DNA from: Acidobacteriota bacterium
GTDB taxonomy: Bacteria; Acidobacteriota; UBA4820; DSQY01
Length of the DNA stretch: 38,496 bases
Direction of reading: 5' to 3'
Assembly (NCBI GenBank): GCA_021814355.1
Contig: JAKAIJ010000002.1
Coordinates: 1 to 38,496, forward strand
Shown: in pieces, positions 17,915-25,232 of the stretch
How the letters are laid out: each line of letters opens with the position of its first letter
Numbering within the stretch: the stretch's first letter is position 1
Position numbers and translations under genes: made by a program
The notes under the pieces: model-generated
What the model was told of the DNA's origin: nothing
Seen by the model: only the letters and a program-made list of their open reading frames with translations
Databases searched by the model: none

Positions 17915-18757
17915 TCAGAGCTTTTGCCAGACGGCCACGCGCAGCCGGCCCGCGAGGTCCCTCACCCCGCGGAGCCAGCGCAGGCTGGGGGAGAGACGGC
18001 GCAGGGAGCGGGCCCTGCGCGCCTGCGCCACGCCCAGCTCGGCCACCAGGTGCCCGCCGGGCCGTAGCGCCTGTTCGGCCCACCGCCCCAGGTGCCGGTA
18101 CGGCCCGAGCGGGTCGCCGCTGGGGATCAGGAGCGCCGCCCGCGGCTCGTGGTCGCGGACCTCCGGAGGAAGGGAGGGCCACTCCTTCGCGGTGATGTAA
18201 GGCGGGTTGCTCACCAGGAGGTCCAGGCCCGCGAAGGGGCAGGGGCCCTCGAGATCCGCCCGGACGAGCCGGGCGCGGGCCGCGGCGGCGAGGTTGCGTC
18301 GGGCCCACGCGAGCGCCTCCCGCTCCCGCTCCGCGCCCCAGAGGACGGCCCCGGGGTGCTCCCGCGCCAGCGCCGCCAGGACGCACCCGGACCCCACGCC
18401 CACCTCCAGGACGCGGGGCGCGGGTTCCTCGCCGAGGCAGAGGAGCGACTGCTCTACCAGGTGCTCGGTCTCGGGACGGGGAATCAGGCAGCCCGGGCCG
18501 ACGCGGACGCGGAGGCCCCAGAACTCCTGGAAGCCCCGCAGGTGCTGGAGGGGCTCGCGCGCCTCGCGGCGGTGGAGGAGGGCCTCGAAGATGCCTCCCT
18601 CCCCGCGCGGGAGGGGGGCATCCCGGTGAGCCAGAACCCAAGCCTTGTCGCGGCCCAAGGCGTGGGCCAGCAGAAGCAGAGCGTCGTAGGCGGGATGCGG
18701 AATTCCGACGGCCTTCAGCCGCCGCGCCCCGGAACCGAGCGCGGTTCCTAGTGTCAT
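17915..18757 (-). CDS. prmC: Peptide chain release factor N5-glutamine methyltransferase
   Basis: 280 residues. The enzyme methylates the Gln of the GGQ motif of release factors RF1/RF2 using S-adenosylmethionine. A helical N-terminal release-factor-binding domain (about 1-80) is followed by a Rossmann methyltransferase domain with IPRPETEHL (92-100), SAM-binding motif LEVGVGSGC (117-125; the usual first Asp is Glu) and catalytic NPPY (184-187). The ATG at 18757 is preceded by GGGGGAAG. The usual neighbour prfA is absent from the window. The gene follows the dCMP deaminase, 31 nt after its frame-restored stop, so the two are likely co-transcribed. Confidence 0.93.
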   Translation of the reverse strand: MTLGTALGSGARRLKAVGIPHPAYDALLLLAHALGRDKAWVLAHRDAPLPRGEGGIFEALLHRREAREPLQHLRGFQEFWGLRVRVGPGCLIPRPETEHLVEQSLLCLGEEPAPRVLEVGVGSGCVLAALAREHPGAVLWGAEREREALAWARRNLAAAARARLVRADLEGPCPFAGLDLLVSNPPYITAKEWPSLPPEVRDHEPRAALLIPSGDPLGPYRHLGRWAEQALRPGGHLVAELGVAQARRARSLRRLSPSLRWLRGVRDLAGRLRVAVWQKL

Positions 18758-18788
18758 CGCTTCCCCCGTATTCCCGCCGGGCTCTCGC

Positions 18789-19221
18789 TCAGGCGGGGGA
18801 GTGGTCCGACATGTCCGCCAGCGCGATGTCCAGTTGGCGGGCCGCCTCGAAGATGCGCTCGTCCCGGTAGAACTCCCCGAAGAACGAGGCGCCCCACGCC
18901 CGCCGAGGCCAGGAGCTTGAAGCAACCCCAGCAGGGCGACGCCGTGATGTACGCCGTGGCGCCGTCGGTGGAGACGCCGTGCTTGGCGGCCTGGACGATG
19001 GCGTTGGCCTCGGCGTGCGACGTGCGCTCGCAGTGGCCGTTGACGATCATGTGGCCCACCTCGTCGCAGTGGGCGAGGCCGCCCACCGATCCGTTGTAGC
19101 CGGTGGCGATGAGGTACTTGTCCTTCACCAGCACGCAGCCCACGTGCTTCCGATCACAGGTGGCGCGGCTGGCCACCTCGCGCGCGATGTCCATGAAGTA
19201 GGCGTCCCAGGACTTGCGCAT
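18789..19221 (-). pseudogene. dCMP/cytidine deaminase family (ComEB-like), frameshifted near its 3' end
   Basis: Zinc-dependent deoxycytidylate deaminase, which makes dUMP for dTTP synthesis. The start is ATG at 19221 after GGGAGGGACG. The zinc site is intact: HAE in SHAEANAI and PCxxC in SPCWGCFKLL. After ASAGVGR the frame breaks. Removing one base at about 18883-18884 restores LVFGEFYRDERIFEAA and an end ADMSDHSPA with stop at 18789, giving about 143 residues, the normal length. Unrepaired, the frame continues to 18754 with an Arg/Gly-rich end unlike the family and overlaps the prmC start. This is either a single-base sequencing or assembly error or a real late frameshift. The catalytic core survives either way. 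Confidence 0.85.
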
Positions 19222-19252
19222 CGTCCCTCCCGCGGGGCGTCTCCCCGCGCCC

Positions 19253-19261
19253 ATCGTACCA
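19253..19261 (-). promoter_or_regulatory. Extended -10 promoter of the dCMP deaminase gene
   Basis: The reverse strand reads TGG-TACGAT, 31 nt before the ATG. A GC hairpin (GCGGGG-AGA-CGCCCCGC type) lies in the leader just upstream of the Shine-Dalgarno sequence. It is divergent from the cpsB promoter at 19271. Confidence 0.4.
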
Positions 19262-19270
19262 CGCCGGCCC

Positions 19271-19279
19271 TGCTATAAT
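19271..19279 (+). promoter_or_regulatory. Extended -10 promoter of the cpsB-like gene
   Basis: TGC-TATAAT, a perfect -10 hexamer with the TGn extension, 36 nt before the ATG at 19316. No -35 match is seen at the expected distance. It probably drives both the phosphatase gene and rnr. Confidence 0.65.
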
Positions 19280-19315
19280 GGCGCCTTCCTCGCGGAGATC
19301 GAGGAGACGCCCGAC

Positions 19316-20071
19316 ATGTACACCGACGTGCACTGCCACCTGCTCCCCGGCGTTGACGACGGCTGCCCCGACTGGGACGCCTCGAAGGCGTGCCTCGACC
19401 GTTGCCGGAGCGAGAAAGTCCGCGCGGTCCTCGTGACCCCCCACATCTGGCCCGACAAGTACCCAAACCGCCCGGCGGAGCTGCGCGAGCGGTTCGCCGC
19501 GTGGAGTTCGCGCGCCGCGGGACTGGGCCTTCAGCTCGCGCTCGGCGCGGAGGTCTACTACCACCACGGCCTGCCCGAGGACCTGGCCGCCGGGAAGCTG
19601 CTGACGCTGGGCGGGGGCCCCCACTTGCTGGTGGAGTTTCCCGTAACGCTCCAGCCGCGGGGGGTGGACGAGACCTTCTACCGGCTCCGCCTCGCGGGGG
19701 CGGAGCCCCTGCTGGCCCACCCGGAGCGCTACGTCTTCGCCCAGCGGGACCCCCGGCGGCTCGCGGCGCTGGCCGAGTCCGGAATCGCCTTCCAGGTGAC
19801 TACCCACTCTCTCGTGGGGACCTTCGGGCCCCAGGTCCAGCGCACCGCCTTCCAGATGCTCGAGAGGGGCTGGGTCGCCCTTGTCGCGTCGGACGCCCAC
19901 CGTCCCGACGCCCGCCCGCCCCTCTTCCGGGAGGCGGTGCGGGTCCTCGAGCGCCGCTACGGCCGGGCCGCCGCGCGCCGCCTCGCCGTGCAGAACCCGC
20001 GCCGGGTCTTCGAGGGGCTCCAGGTCCACCCCGTCCCCTGCGCGCTCCAGCGGCGGGGCCTCTTCGGCTGA
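19316..20071 (+). CDS. CpsB/CapC-family PHP-type tyrosine phosphatase
   Basis: 251 residues from the ATG at 19316 (GGAGA upstream), chosen over an upstream in-frame ATG because the metal motif begins right after it. The PHP metal-binding motifs are all present: DVHCHLLPGVDDG (4-16), TPH (41-43), GAEVYY, HPERY and SDAH. Family members dephosphorylate tyrosine kinases that control capsule or exopolysaccharide export. No kinase or polysaccharide export gene is in the window, so the substrate is unknown; a general PHP phosphoesterase is the alternative. The rnr ATG follows 4 nt after the stop, so the two are co-transcribed. Confidence 0.88.
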   Translation: MYTDVHCHLLPGVDDGCPDWDASKACLDRCRSEKVRAVLVTPHIWPDKYPNRPAELRERFAAWSSRAAGLGLQLALGAEVYYHHGLPEDLAAGKLLTLGGGPHLLVEFPVTLQPRGVDETFYRLRLAGAEPLLAHPERYVFAQRDPRRLAALAESGIAFQVTTHSLVGTFGPQVQRTAFQMLERGWVALVASDAHRPDARPPLFREAVRVLERRYGRAAARRLAVQNPRRVFEGLQVHPVPCALQRRGLFG

Positions 20072-20075
20072 GCCG

Positions 20076-22178
20076 ATGGCCCTGCGCGAGCGCCTCCTGG
20101 CCCACCTGCGCGCCCTGCCCGCCGGGGAGCTCTCGACCCGCAGCCGCATCGCCGCGGAGTTGGGGCTCTCGCCGCGGGAGCGGCGGGGGCTCGCGCCGCT
20201 GCTCGTCCAGCTCGTCTCGGAGGGGCGGCTCCGATCGAACCGGGGGCGCTACGCCGCCGTCGCGGAACCCGCGGAGGTCTGCGGGACCTTCCACGCGGCC
20301 CGCGGGGCGTACGGTTTCGTCACCCCGGACGGAGCCCCCGACGGCTCCCGGGACGTCTTCATCCCCCCGCCGGCCACGGCCGGCGCCCTGGAGGGCGACC
20401 GCGTCCGGGTCCGCGTGGCCCCGCGTCTTCCGGGAGACAAAGGCCCCGAGGGGGAGGTGACCGCCCTGCTCGCCCGCTCCCGGCGCCCCGTGGCGGGACT
20501 GGTCCGGGGCGGCTTCCTCTATCCCTTCGGCGCCGTCCCGAATCCCATCGCCCTCCCCCGGGGCTCCGCCGGGGAGGGAGGGGTGGCGCTGGTGACCCTT
20601 TGTCCGGGCGAAGGGCCGCCCTTGGCTGAATCGGTGGAGGTCGTGGGTGCCTTCGAGGATCCCCGGACGCCGGTTCGGGTGGCCGAGGCGCGTTACGGCC
20701 TCACCCATGAGTTCCCCCCGGCGGTGGCGCGAGAGGCGGACGCCCTTCCCGAGGAGCCTCCGGCCGGCGACTTGGAGGGGCGGGCGGACCTACGGTTCCT
20801 GCCCGCGGTCACCGTGGACCCCGAGGACGCCAAGGACTTCGACGACGCCCTCTCCCTGCGGCGCGAGGGAGCGGGGTGGCGGCTCTGGGTCCACATCGCC
20901 GACGTCTCGCACTACGTGCGGCCCGGGTCGGCGATGGACGCGGAGGCGCTGCGCCGGGGGAACACCACCTACCTGCCGGGGGTCGCCTACCACATGCTGC
21001 CGTCCCGGCTCTCGGGCGGCCTCTGCTCGCTCGTCGAGGGGCGGGATCGGCTCACCTTCACCGCGGAGCTCGCGGTGGCTCCGGACGGCAGGGTCGCCGA
21101 AGCCCGGTTCCGTAAGGCCGTCATCCGGTCGCGCCGCCGCCTCACCTATGGCGAGGCCCAGGCGGCGCTGGACGGCGAAGGCTCCCTGGAGCCCGATCTA
21201 GCCGCGCTCGTGGGGGAGCTGGGGGCCCTGTCGGAGGTGCTCTCGGCGCGCCGAGCGGCCCGAGGCTCGCTGGACCTGGACCTTCCCGAGGCGGACCTCC
21301 GGTTCGGCCTCACGGGCCGGGTGGAGGAGGTGCTCCCCGCGGCGAGGCTCGCCTCCCACCGGCTCGTGGAGGAGTGCATGCTCCTTGCGAACACCGCCGT
21401 GGCCGAGGCGCTGGAGCGCGCCGGCGCCCCGTGCCTCTACCGCGTCCACGAGGCCCCGGACCCGCGGAAGCTGGAGGCCCTGCGTCCCCTGCTCAACGCG
21501 CTGGGGCTGGGCGAGGCGAGCCGGGGCGACCTGGCGGACCCCGCCATCCTCCGGGCGGTCCTGGAGAGGGCCCGGGGCCACCGGGCGGAGAAGCTGGTCT
21601 CCTACCTCGTCCTGCGGGGCATGATGCAGGCGCGCTACGCCGTGGCCAACGCCGGCCACTTCGGCCTTGCCCTCGCGACCTACGCCCACTTCACGAGTCC
21701 CATCCGCCGTTATCCCGACCTCCTGGTCCACCGCGCCCTCGCGGCGGCGCTGGGCCTTGGCCCCGCGCCGGAGGGGGACCTCGCCTTCGCCGCCGCGCAC
21801 TGCTCGAACGCCGAGCGAGCGGCGGACGCGGCCGAGCGAGAGGTCATGGTGTGGCACCAGATGGCTTTTCTCTCGGGCCGGCTGGGCGACACCTTCGACG
21901 CGCTCGTCCTGGGGTTCTCGCGCGCGGGGATCCGCGTGGAGCTGCTCGACCACCTCATCGAGGGGCTCTGCCCATTCCGGCTGGTGGAGGACGACCGCCT
22001 GCGGGTGGACCCCGACGGCCTGAGGGCGCGCGGCGTCTACTCGGGGGCGGTCCTGCGGGTGGGGGACCCGCTCGCCGTGAGGCTGGTCCGCGTGGACGCC
22101 ACCGCCCTGGAGGCCCAGTTCGTCCCGGAGGGGTGGCCGGGGCCCGTGCGCGGCCGGGGGGGCCGCCGAGGGCGCTAG
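20076..22178 (+). CDS. rnr: Ribonuclease R (RNase II/R-family 3'-5' exoribonuclease)
   Basis: 700 residues. It degrades structured RNA processively. An N-terminal helix-turn-helix-like segment (about 1-60) and cold-shock/OB region (GAYGFVTPDG, 78-87) precede the RNB catalytic domain (about 236-560), with the Asp cluster in DPEDAKDFDDALS (248-260). The C-terminal S1 domain spans about 612-690, and a short Arg/Gly tail ends GRGGRRGR. The family is usually 650-820 residues, so this one is compact. The stop codon TAG at 22176-22178 is made of the target TA plus the first base of element A2, so the insertion defines the present end of the protein. Confidence 0.93.
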   Translation: MALRERLLAHLRALPAGELSTRSRIAAELGLSPRERRGLAPLLVQLVSEGRLRSNRGRYAAVAEPAEVCGTFHAARGAYGFVTPDGAPDGSRDVFIPPPATAGALEGDRVRVRVAPRLPGDKGPEGEVTALLARSRRPVAGLVRGGFLYPFGAVPNPIALPRGSAGEGGVALVTLCPGEGPPLAESVEVVGAFEDPRTPVRVAEARYGLTHEFPPAVAREADALPEEPPAGDLEGRADLRFLPAVTVDPEDAKDFDDALSLRREGAGWRLWVHIADVSHYVRPGSAMDAEALRRGNTTYLPGVAYHMLPSRLSGGLCSLVEGRDRLTFTAELAVAPDGRVAEARFRKAVIRSRRRLTYGEAQAALDGEGSLEPDLAALVGELGALSEVLSARRAARGSLDLDLPEADLRFGLTGRVEEVLPAARLASHRLVEECMLLANTAVAEALERAGAPCLYRVHEAPDPRKLEALRPLLNALGLGEASRGDLADPAILRAVLERARGHRAEKLVSYLVLRGMMQARYAVANAGHFGLALATYAHFTSPIRRYPDLLVHRALAAALGLGPAPEGDLAFAAAHCSNAERAADAAEREVMVWHQMAFLSGRLGDTFDALVLGFSRAGIRVELLDHLIEGLCPFRLVEDDRLRVDPDGLRARGVYSGAVLRVGDPLAVRLVRVDATALEAQFVPEGWPGPVRGRGGRRGR

Positions 22179-22728
22179 CAGGCGGCTGAGAAACTCGCAT
22201 GGGCCGCGCGCAAGAGGCTTGGGGGGAGGGGTCTGGCCCTCGGAGGATCTCTGGCGCGACGCCAGCGCCCTGGGATGCCACGCAAGGCGCGGGGAGGAGA
22301 CAGATGCAGGGGGCATCGGCGACGAACCGGAACGCGGCGGGGTGCCCAGGCCGCGGCGTCCCTTCGGGTTGCCCCGGAGCCGGGCGTCTTCCATGTCGGC
22401 CCTCGTCTGCGTGCCGTCCCGCACGCCTGCCTCGGGCCTTCGCGAATCTGCACCGATCCGGGGGGCAACGCGCCGGGAGCCCTCCGAGGGCCAGACCCCG
22501 GGATGCTAGGCACGGCGAGGAGGGCGATGCGGTGTCCCATCGTCAACGAGCCGCAACAACGCAGATGGCCCCCAATCCCTTGCGCCCGAATGGGTTGCCG
22601 CGGCACGGCCCCGTCTGCTATGTTGTCGCTCCTAGACGATGTGCGAAGACATCGCCGGCGTCGCGCCGCCTTGCATCCGGAGTCGTGGCGCTGGCAACGC
22701 GGCCTACGGGAGTTTTTCAGCAGCCTGC
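22178..22728 (+). mobile_element. Family A element, copy A2 (551 bp, with another element nested in it)
   Basis: Ends are GCAGGCGGCTGAGAAACTC and the complement of GCAGGCTGCTGAAAAACTC, with TA on both sides (22176-22177, 22729-22730). Taking out the nested element at 22228-22499 leaves 279 bp that aligns with copy A1 over its whole length. It fills the space between rnr and the AMP phosphorylase gene and contains no credible gene. Long open frames across it look like shadows of high GC. Its right end lies 17 nt before a possible -10 box of the AMP phosphorylase operon. Confidence 0.85.
22228..22499 (+). mobile_element. Nested inverted-repeat element, family C (272 bp)
   Basis: A perfect 19-bp inverted repeat, GGGGTCTGGCCCTCGGAGG at 22228-22246 and its complement at 22481-22499, bounds a 272-bp segment. 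Deleting it rejoins A2 into a sequence matching A1 (GCTTGGGGG then GGATGC). The termini differ from family A, but the interior resembles A's left half (AGGCGCGG, GGCGACGA, CCGGAAC, CGGGTTGCC). No coding potential is evident. Confidence 0.75.
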
Positions 22729-22745
22729 TAACCGCGTCCCCGCGG

Positions 22746-22751
22746 TATACT
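22746..22751 (+). promoter_or_regulatory. Possible -10 box of the AMP-pathway operon
   Basis: TATACT, 27 nt before the ATG of the AMP phosphorylase gene and 17 nt beyond element A2. No good -35 is seen; the position 17 nt upstream falls inside A2's terminal repeat (GCCTGC). The insertion may have replaced the original upstream control region. Confidence 0.4.
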
Positions 22752-22778
22752 CGGACCACGCCCGGAGGGAAGAGCGCG

Positions 22779-24260
22779 ATGCGAATCCGGCCCGTAAAGA
22801 TTGACACCTACCGAGAAAACATCGTCTTTCTCCGCAAGGACTGCGACCTCTGCCGCGCGCAGGGGTTCGCGGCGCTCAGCAAGGTGGAGGTGGCCTCCAA
22901 CGGCCGGTCCCTCGTGGCCGTGCTCCACGTCACCGACGAGCCGTTCTTGGCCAAGGGGGAGGTAGGGCTCTGCGAGTACGCCTTCCAGCAGCTCGGGGTG
23001 CCCGCCGGGGCGGAGGCGCGGGTCCGCCACCTGGATCCCGTGCGCTCCGTGGACCTCGTCCGGAAGAAGCTCCACGGCGAGGTCCTAGACCAGGAGGCCT
23101 ACCGCCGCATCATCCGGGACATCGTGGAGAACCGCTACTCCAAGGTGGAGCTCACGGCCTTCGTCATCGGCTGCGCCCAGGGGTTCATGGACCGCGAGGA
23201 GATCTTCTACCTCTCCCGGGCCATGGTCGAGCAGGGCCAGCGCCTCGACTGGGGTCAGGAGATGGTGGTGGACAAGCACTGCATCGGGGGCATCCCGGGC
23301 AACCGCACCACCATGGTGGTGGTCCCCATCGTGGCGGCCTACGGGCTCACCATCCCCAAGACCTCCTCGCGCTCCATCACCTCCCCAGCGGGCACCGCCG
23401 ACACCATGGAGGTGCTCGCCAACGTGGACCTCACCCTCGAGGACCTGCGGCGGATCGTGAAGGCCGAGGGGGGCTGCCTCGCCTGGGGCGGCTCCTTCGC
23501 CCTGTCGCCCGCCGACGACATCATCATCGCCGTGGAACGGCCCCTCAACATTGACGCCGTGGGCCAGATGATCGCCTCCATCCTCTCGAAGAAGCAGGCC
23601 GCGGGCTCCACGCACGTCCTCATTGACATCCCCGTGGGACCGACGGCCAAGGTCACCACCATGGCCCACGCCACGGCGCTGAAGAAACTGTTCGAGTACG
23701 TGGGCGAGAAGATGGGGATGACCGTGGAGGTGGTGGCCACGGACGGCCGTCAGCCCGTGGGCCGGGGCATCGGGCCCGTGCTGGAGGTCCGCGACGTGAT
23801 GGCGGTCCTCTCCAACGCCCCCGACGCCCCGGCGGACCTGAGGGAGAAGTGCCTGGACCTCGCGGGGCGCATCCTGGACTTTGCCCCCGCCCTGCGGGGC
23901 GGTCACGGGCGGCGCATCGCCGAGCGTATCCTCCACTCGGGGGAGGCCTTCGAGAAGATGCGGCGCATCGTGGAGGCCCAGGGCGCGCGCGCGCCCAGGG
24001 AGCCCGGCCCCATCACCCGCGAGGCCCTGGCCTCCTCGACGGGGACCGTGCTGGCGATAGACAACCACGAGCTCGCGGCCTGCGCCAAGCTCGCCGGTGC
24101 CCCCGTGGACCAGGGGGCGGGACTCGATCTGCTCAAGAAGGTGGGGGATCGGGTGCTCTCCGGGGAGCCGCTCTTCCGCATCCACGCGGAGGAGACGGCG
24201 GACATGGGATTCGCGTGGGACTACTGGACGCGCCACCCCGAGATGGTGGAGATCGGGTAG
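22779..24260 (+). CDS. deoA: AMP phosphorylase (thymidine phosphorylase family, archaeal type)
   Basis: 493 residues. It phosphorolyses AMP (family members also take other NMPs) to the base plus ribose-1,5-bisphosphate. The N-terminal extra domain (about 1-85) marks AMP phosphorylases and is absent from ordinary thymidine phosphorylases. The phosphate loop reads VDKHCIGGIPGNRTT (164-178), the NMP-type motif rather than DKHSTGGVGD. The substrate signature KTSSRSITSPAGTADTMEVL (194-213) also matches. Length is close to the archaeal enzymes (about 500). The start is ATG at 22779 with GGAGGG at 22764. The next gene begins 29 nt after the stop and encodes the following pathway enzyme, which supports the substrate assignment strongly. 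Confidence 0.92.
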   Translation: MRIRPVKIDTYRENIVFLRKDCDLCRAQGFAALSKVEVASNGRSLVAVLHVTDEPFLAKGEVGLCEYAFQQLGVPAGAEARVRHLDPVRSVDLVRKKLHGEVLDQEAYRRIIRDIVENRYSKVELTAFVIGCAQGFMDREEIFYLSRAMVEQGQRLDWGQEMVVDKHCIGGIPGNRTTMVVVPIVAAYGLTIPKTSSRSITSPAGTADTMEVLANVDLTLEDLRRIVKAEGGCLAWGGSFALSPADDIIIAVERPLNIDAVGQMIASILSKKQAAGSTHVLIDIPVGPTAKVTTMAHATALKKLFEYVGEKMGMTVEVVATDGRQPVGRGIGPVLEVRDVMAVLSNAPDAPADLREKCLDLAGRILDFAPALRGGHGRRIAERILHSGEAFEKMRRIVEAQGARAPREPGPITREALASSTGTVLAIDNHELAACAKLAGAPVDQGAGLDLLKKVGDRVLSGEPLFRIHAEETADMGFAWDYWTRHPEMVEIG

Positions 24261-24289
24261 CCCGCGGCGTCCGGAGGGCGGAAGGCGGC

Positions 24290-25156
24290 ATGGGCAGGGT
24301 GGACGAGGCGGTCCGCAGAATCCGCGCCCTGGAGATCCAGGGGGCGAACGCCATTGCCCGCGCCGCCCTCGCCGCCCTGGCGGCGGACCTGGACGCGGAT
24401 CGGGCGGCGGACGGCGCCGCCCTGGCCGCCGCGCTCTCGGGGGCCCGGCCCAACGAACCCATGCTGCGCAACCTCCTGGCCCGGTTCCTGGAGGTGCCGG
24501 TCCCACCCGGCGGGCGCCGCGCCCGCGCCGAGGAGCTCTTGTGCGGCCTCGACGAGGACGAGCGGCGCATCGCCGCGACCGGCGCCGGGCTGGTGCGCGA
24601 CGGGATGAGCGTCTTCACGCACTGCCACTCGAGCACCGCCGTGGCCATCCTGCTGGAGGCCCACCGCCTGGGGCGCAGGTTCCGGGTCCTCAACACCGAG
24701 ACCCGTCCCCGCTACCAGGGGCGCATCACCGCTCGGGAGCTGGCCGCCGCGGGGGTGGAGGTGGTCCACATGGTGGACGCCGCGGCCAAGCGCGCGCTGG
24801 ACGGGGCGGACCTCTTCCTCTTCGGGGCCGACGCGGTCCTCGGCTCCGGGTACCTGGTGAACAAGGTGGGCACGGGGCTCTTCTGCGTCGTGGCGGCGCG
24901 GTACGGGGTGCCCATCTACTGCGCCACCCACACCCTCAAGGTGGTCCGGGACCGGGCGGACGAGGCCGTGGAGCAGCGCGACCCGAAGGAGGTCTGGCCC
25001 GACGCCCCCGCCGGCGTCGTGGTCGAGAACCCCGCCTTCGACAAGGTCTCGCTCCAGTACGTCACCGCCTTCGTCACGGAGCGCGGCCTGCTCGCCGACA
25101 TTCTCGCCGGAACGCCCGCCGCGGACGCTGGTGTGGCGAGTTGGAAAGACGATTGA
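24290..25156 (+). CDS. Ribose-1,5-bisphosphate isomerase (eIF2B alpha/beta/delta family)
   Basis: 288 residues. It converts ribose-1,5-bisphosphate to ribulose-1,5-bisphosphate. The eIF2B-like fold also covers methylthioribose-1-phosphate isomerase. Here THCHSSTA carries Cys112 and GADAVLGSGYLVNKVGT carries Asp181. The 69-residue gap between them equals that between the catalytic Cys133 and Asp202 of the Thermococcus enzyme. The C-terminal ENPAFDKVSLQYVTAFVTE is typical of the family. It is shorter at the N-terminus than archaeal homologues (about 320). ATG at 24290 has GGAGGG 11 nt upstream. It sits between AMP phosphorylase and RuBisCO genes, its exact pathway neighbours, which argues against a methionine-salvage role. 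Confidence 0.92.
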   Translation: MGRVDEAVRRIRALEIQGANAIARAALAALAADLDADRAADGAALAAALSGARPNEPMLRNLLARFLEVPVPPGGRRARAEELLCGLDEDERRIAATGAGLVRDGMSVFTHCHSSTAVAILLEAHRLGRRFRVLNTETRPRYQGRITARELAAAGVEVVHMVDAAAKRALDGADLFLFGADAVLGSGYLVNKVGTGLFCVVAARYGVPIYCATHTLKVVRDRADEAVEQRDPKEVWPDAPAGVVVENPAFDKVSLQYVTAFVTERGLLADILAGTPAADAGVASWKDD

Positions 25157-25202
25157 ACCGACCTCGCCACACTGCGGATGGTGGCGGGACCATTTCTTCC
25201 TG

Positions 25203-25211
25203 TGCTATCCT
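25203..25211 (+). promoter_or_regulatory. Possible internal promoter for RuBisCO
   Basis: TGC-TATCCT, an extended -10, 21 nt before the GTG start in the 76-nt gap after the isomerase gene. No -35 is visible. It could allow RuBisCO and the following gene to be expressed apart from the first two genes. Confidence 0.35.
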
Positions 25212-25232
25212 CGCGCCCGGAAAGGGAGGCAC

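Noticed and set aside
22178..22728. CRISPR array or tandem repeat in the gap after rnr
   Set aside because: No regularly spaced direct repeats; the structure is inverted repeats with one nested insert.
22275..22778. Long N-terminal extension of AMP phosphorylase across element A2
   Set aside because: It would be translation of the mobile element; GGAGGG and the family N-terminus fix the start at 22779.
24290..25156. Methylthioribose-1-phosphate isomerase (MtnA)
   Set aside because: It is short, and lies between AMP phosphorylase and RuBisCO genes. The eIF2B-like fold alone does not separate the two, so context decided it.
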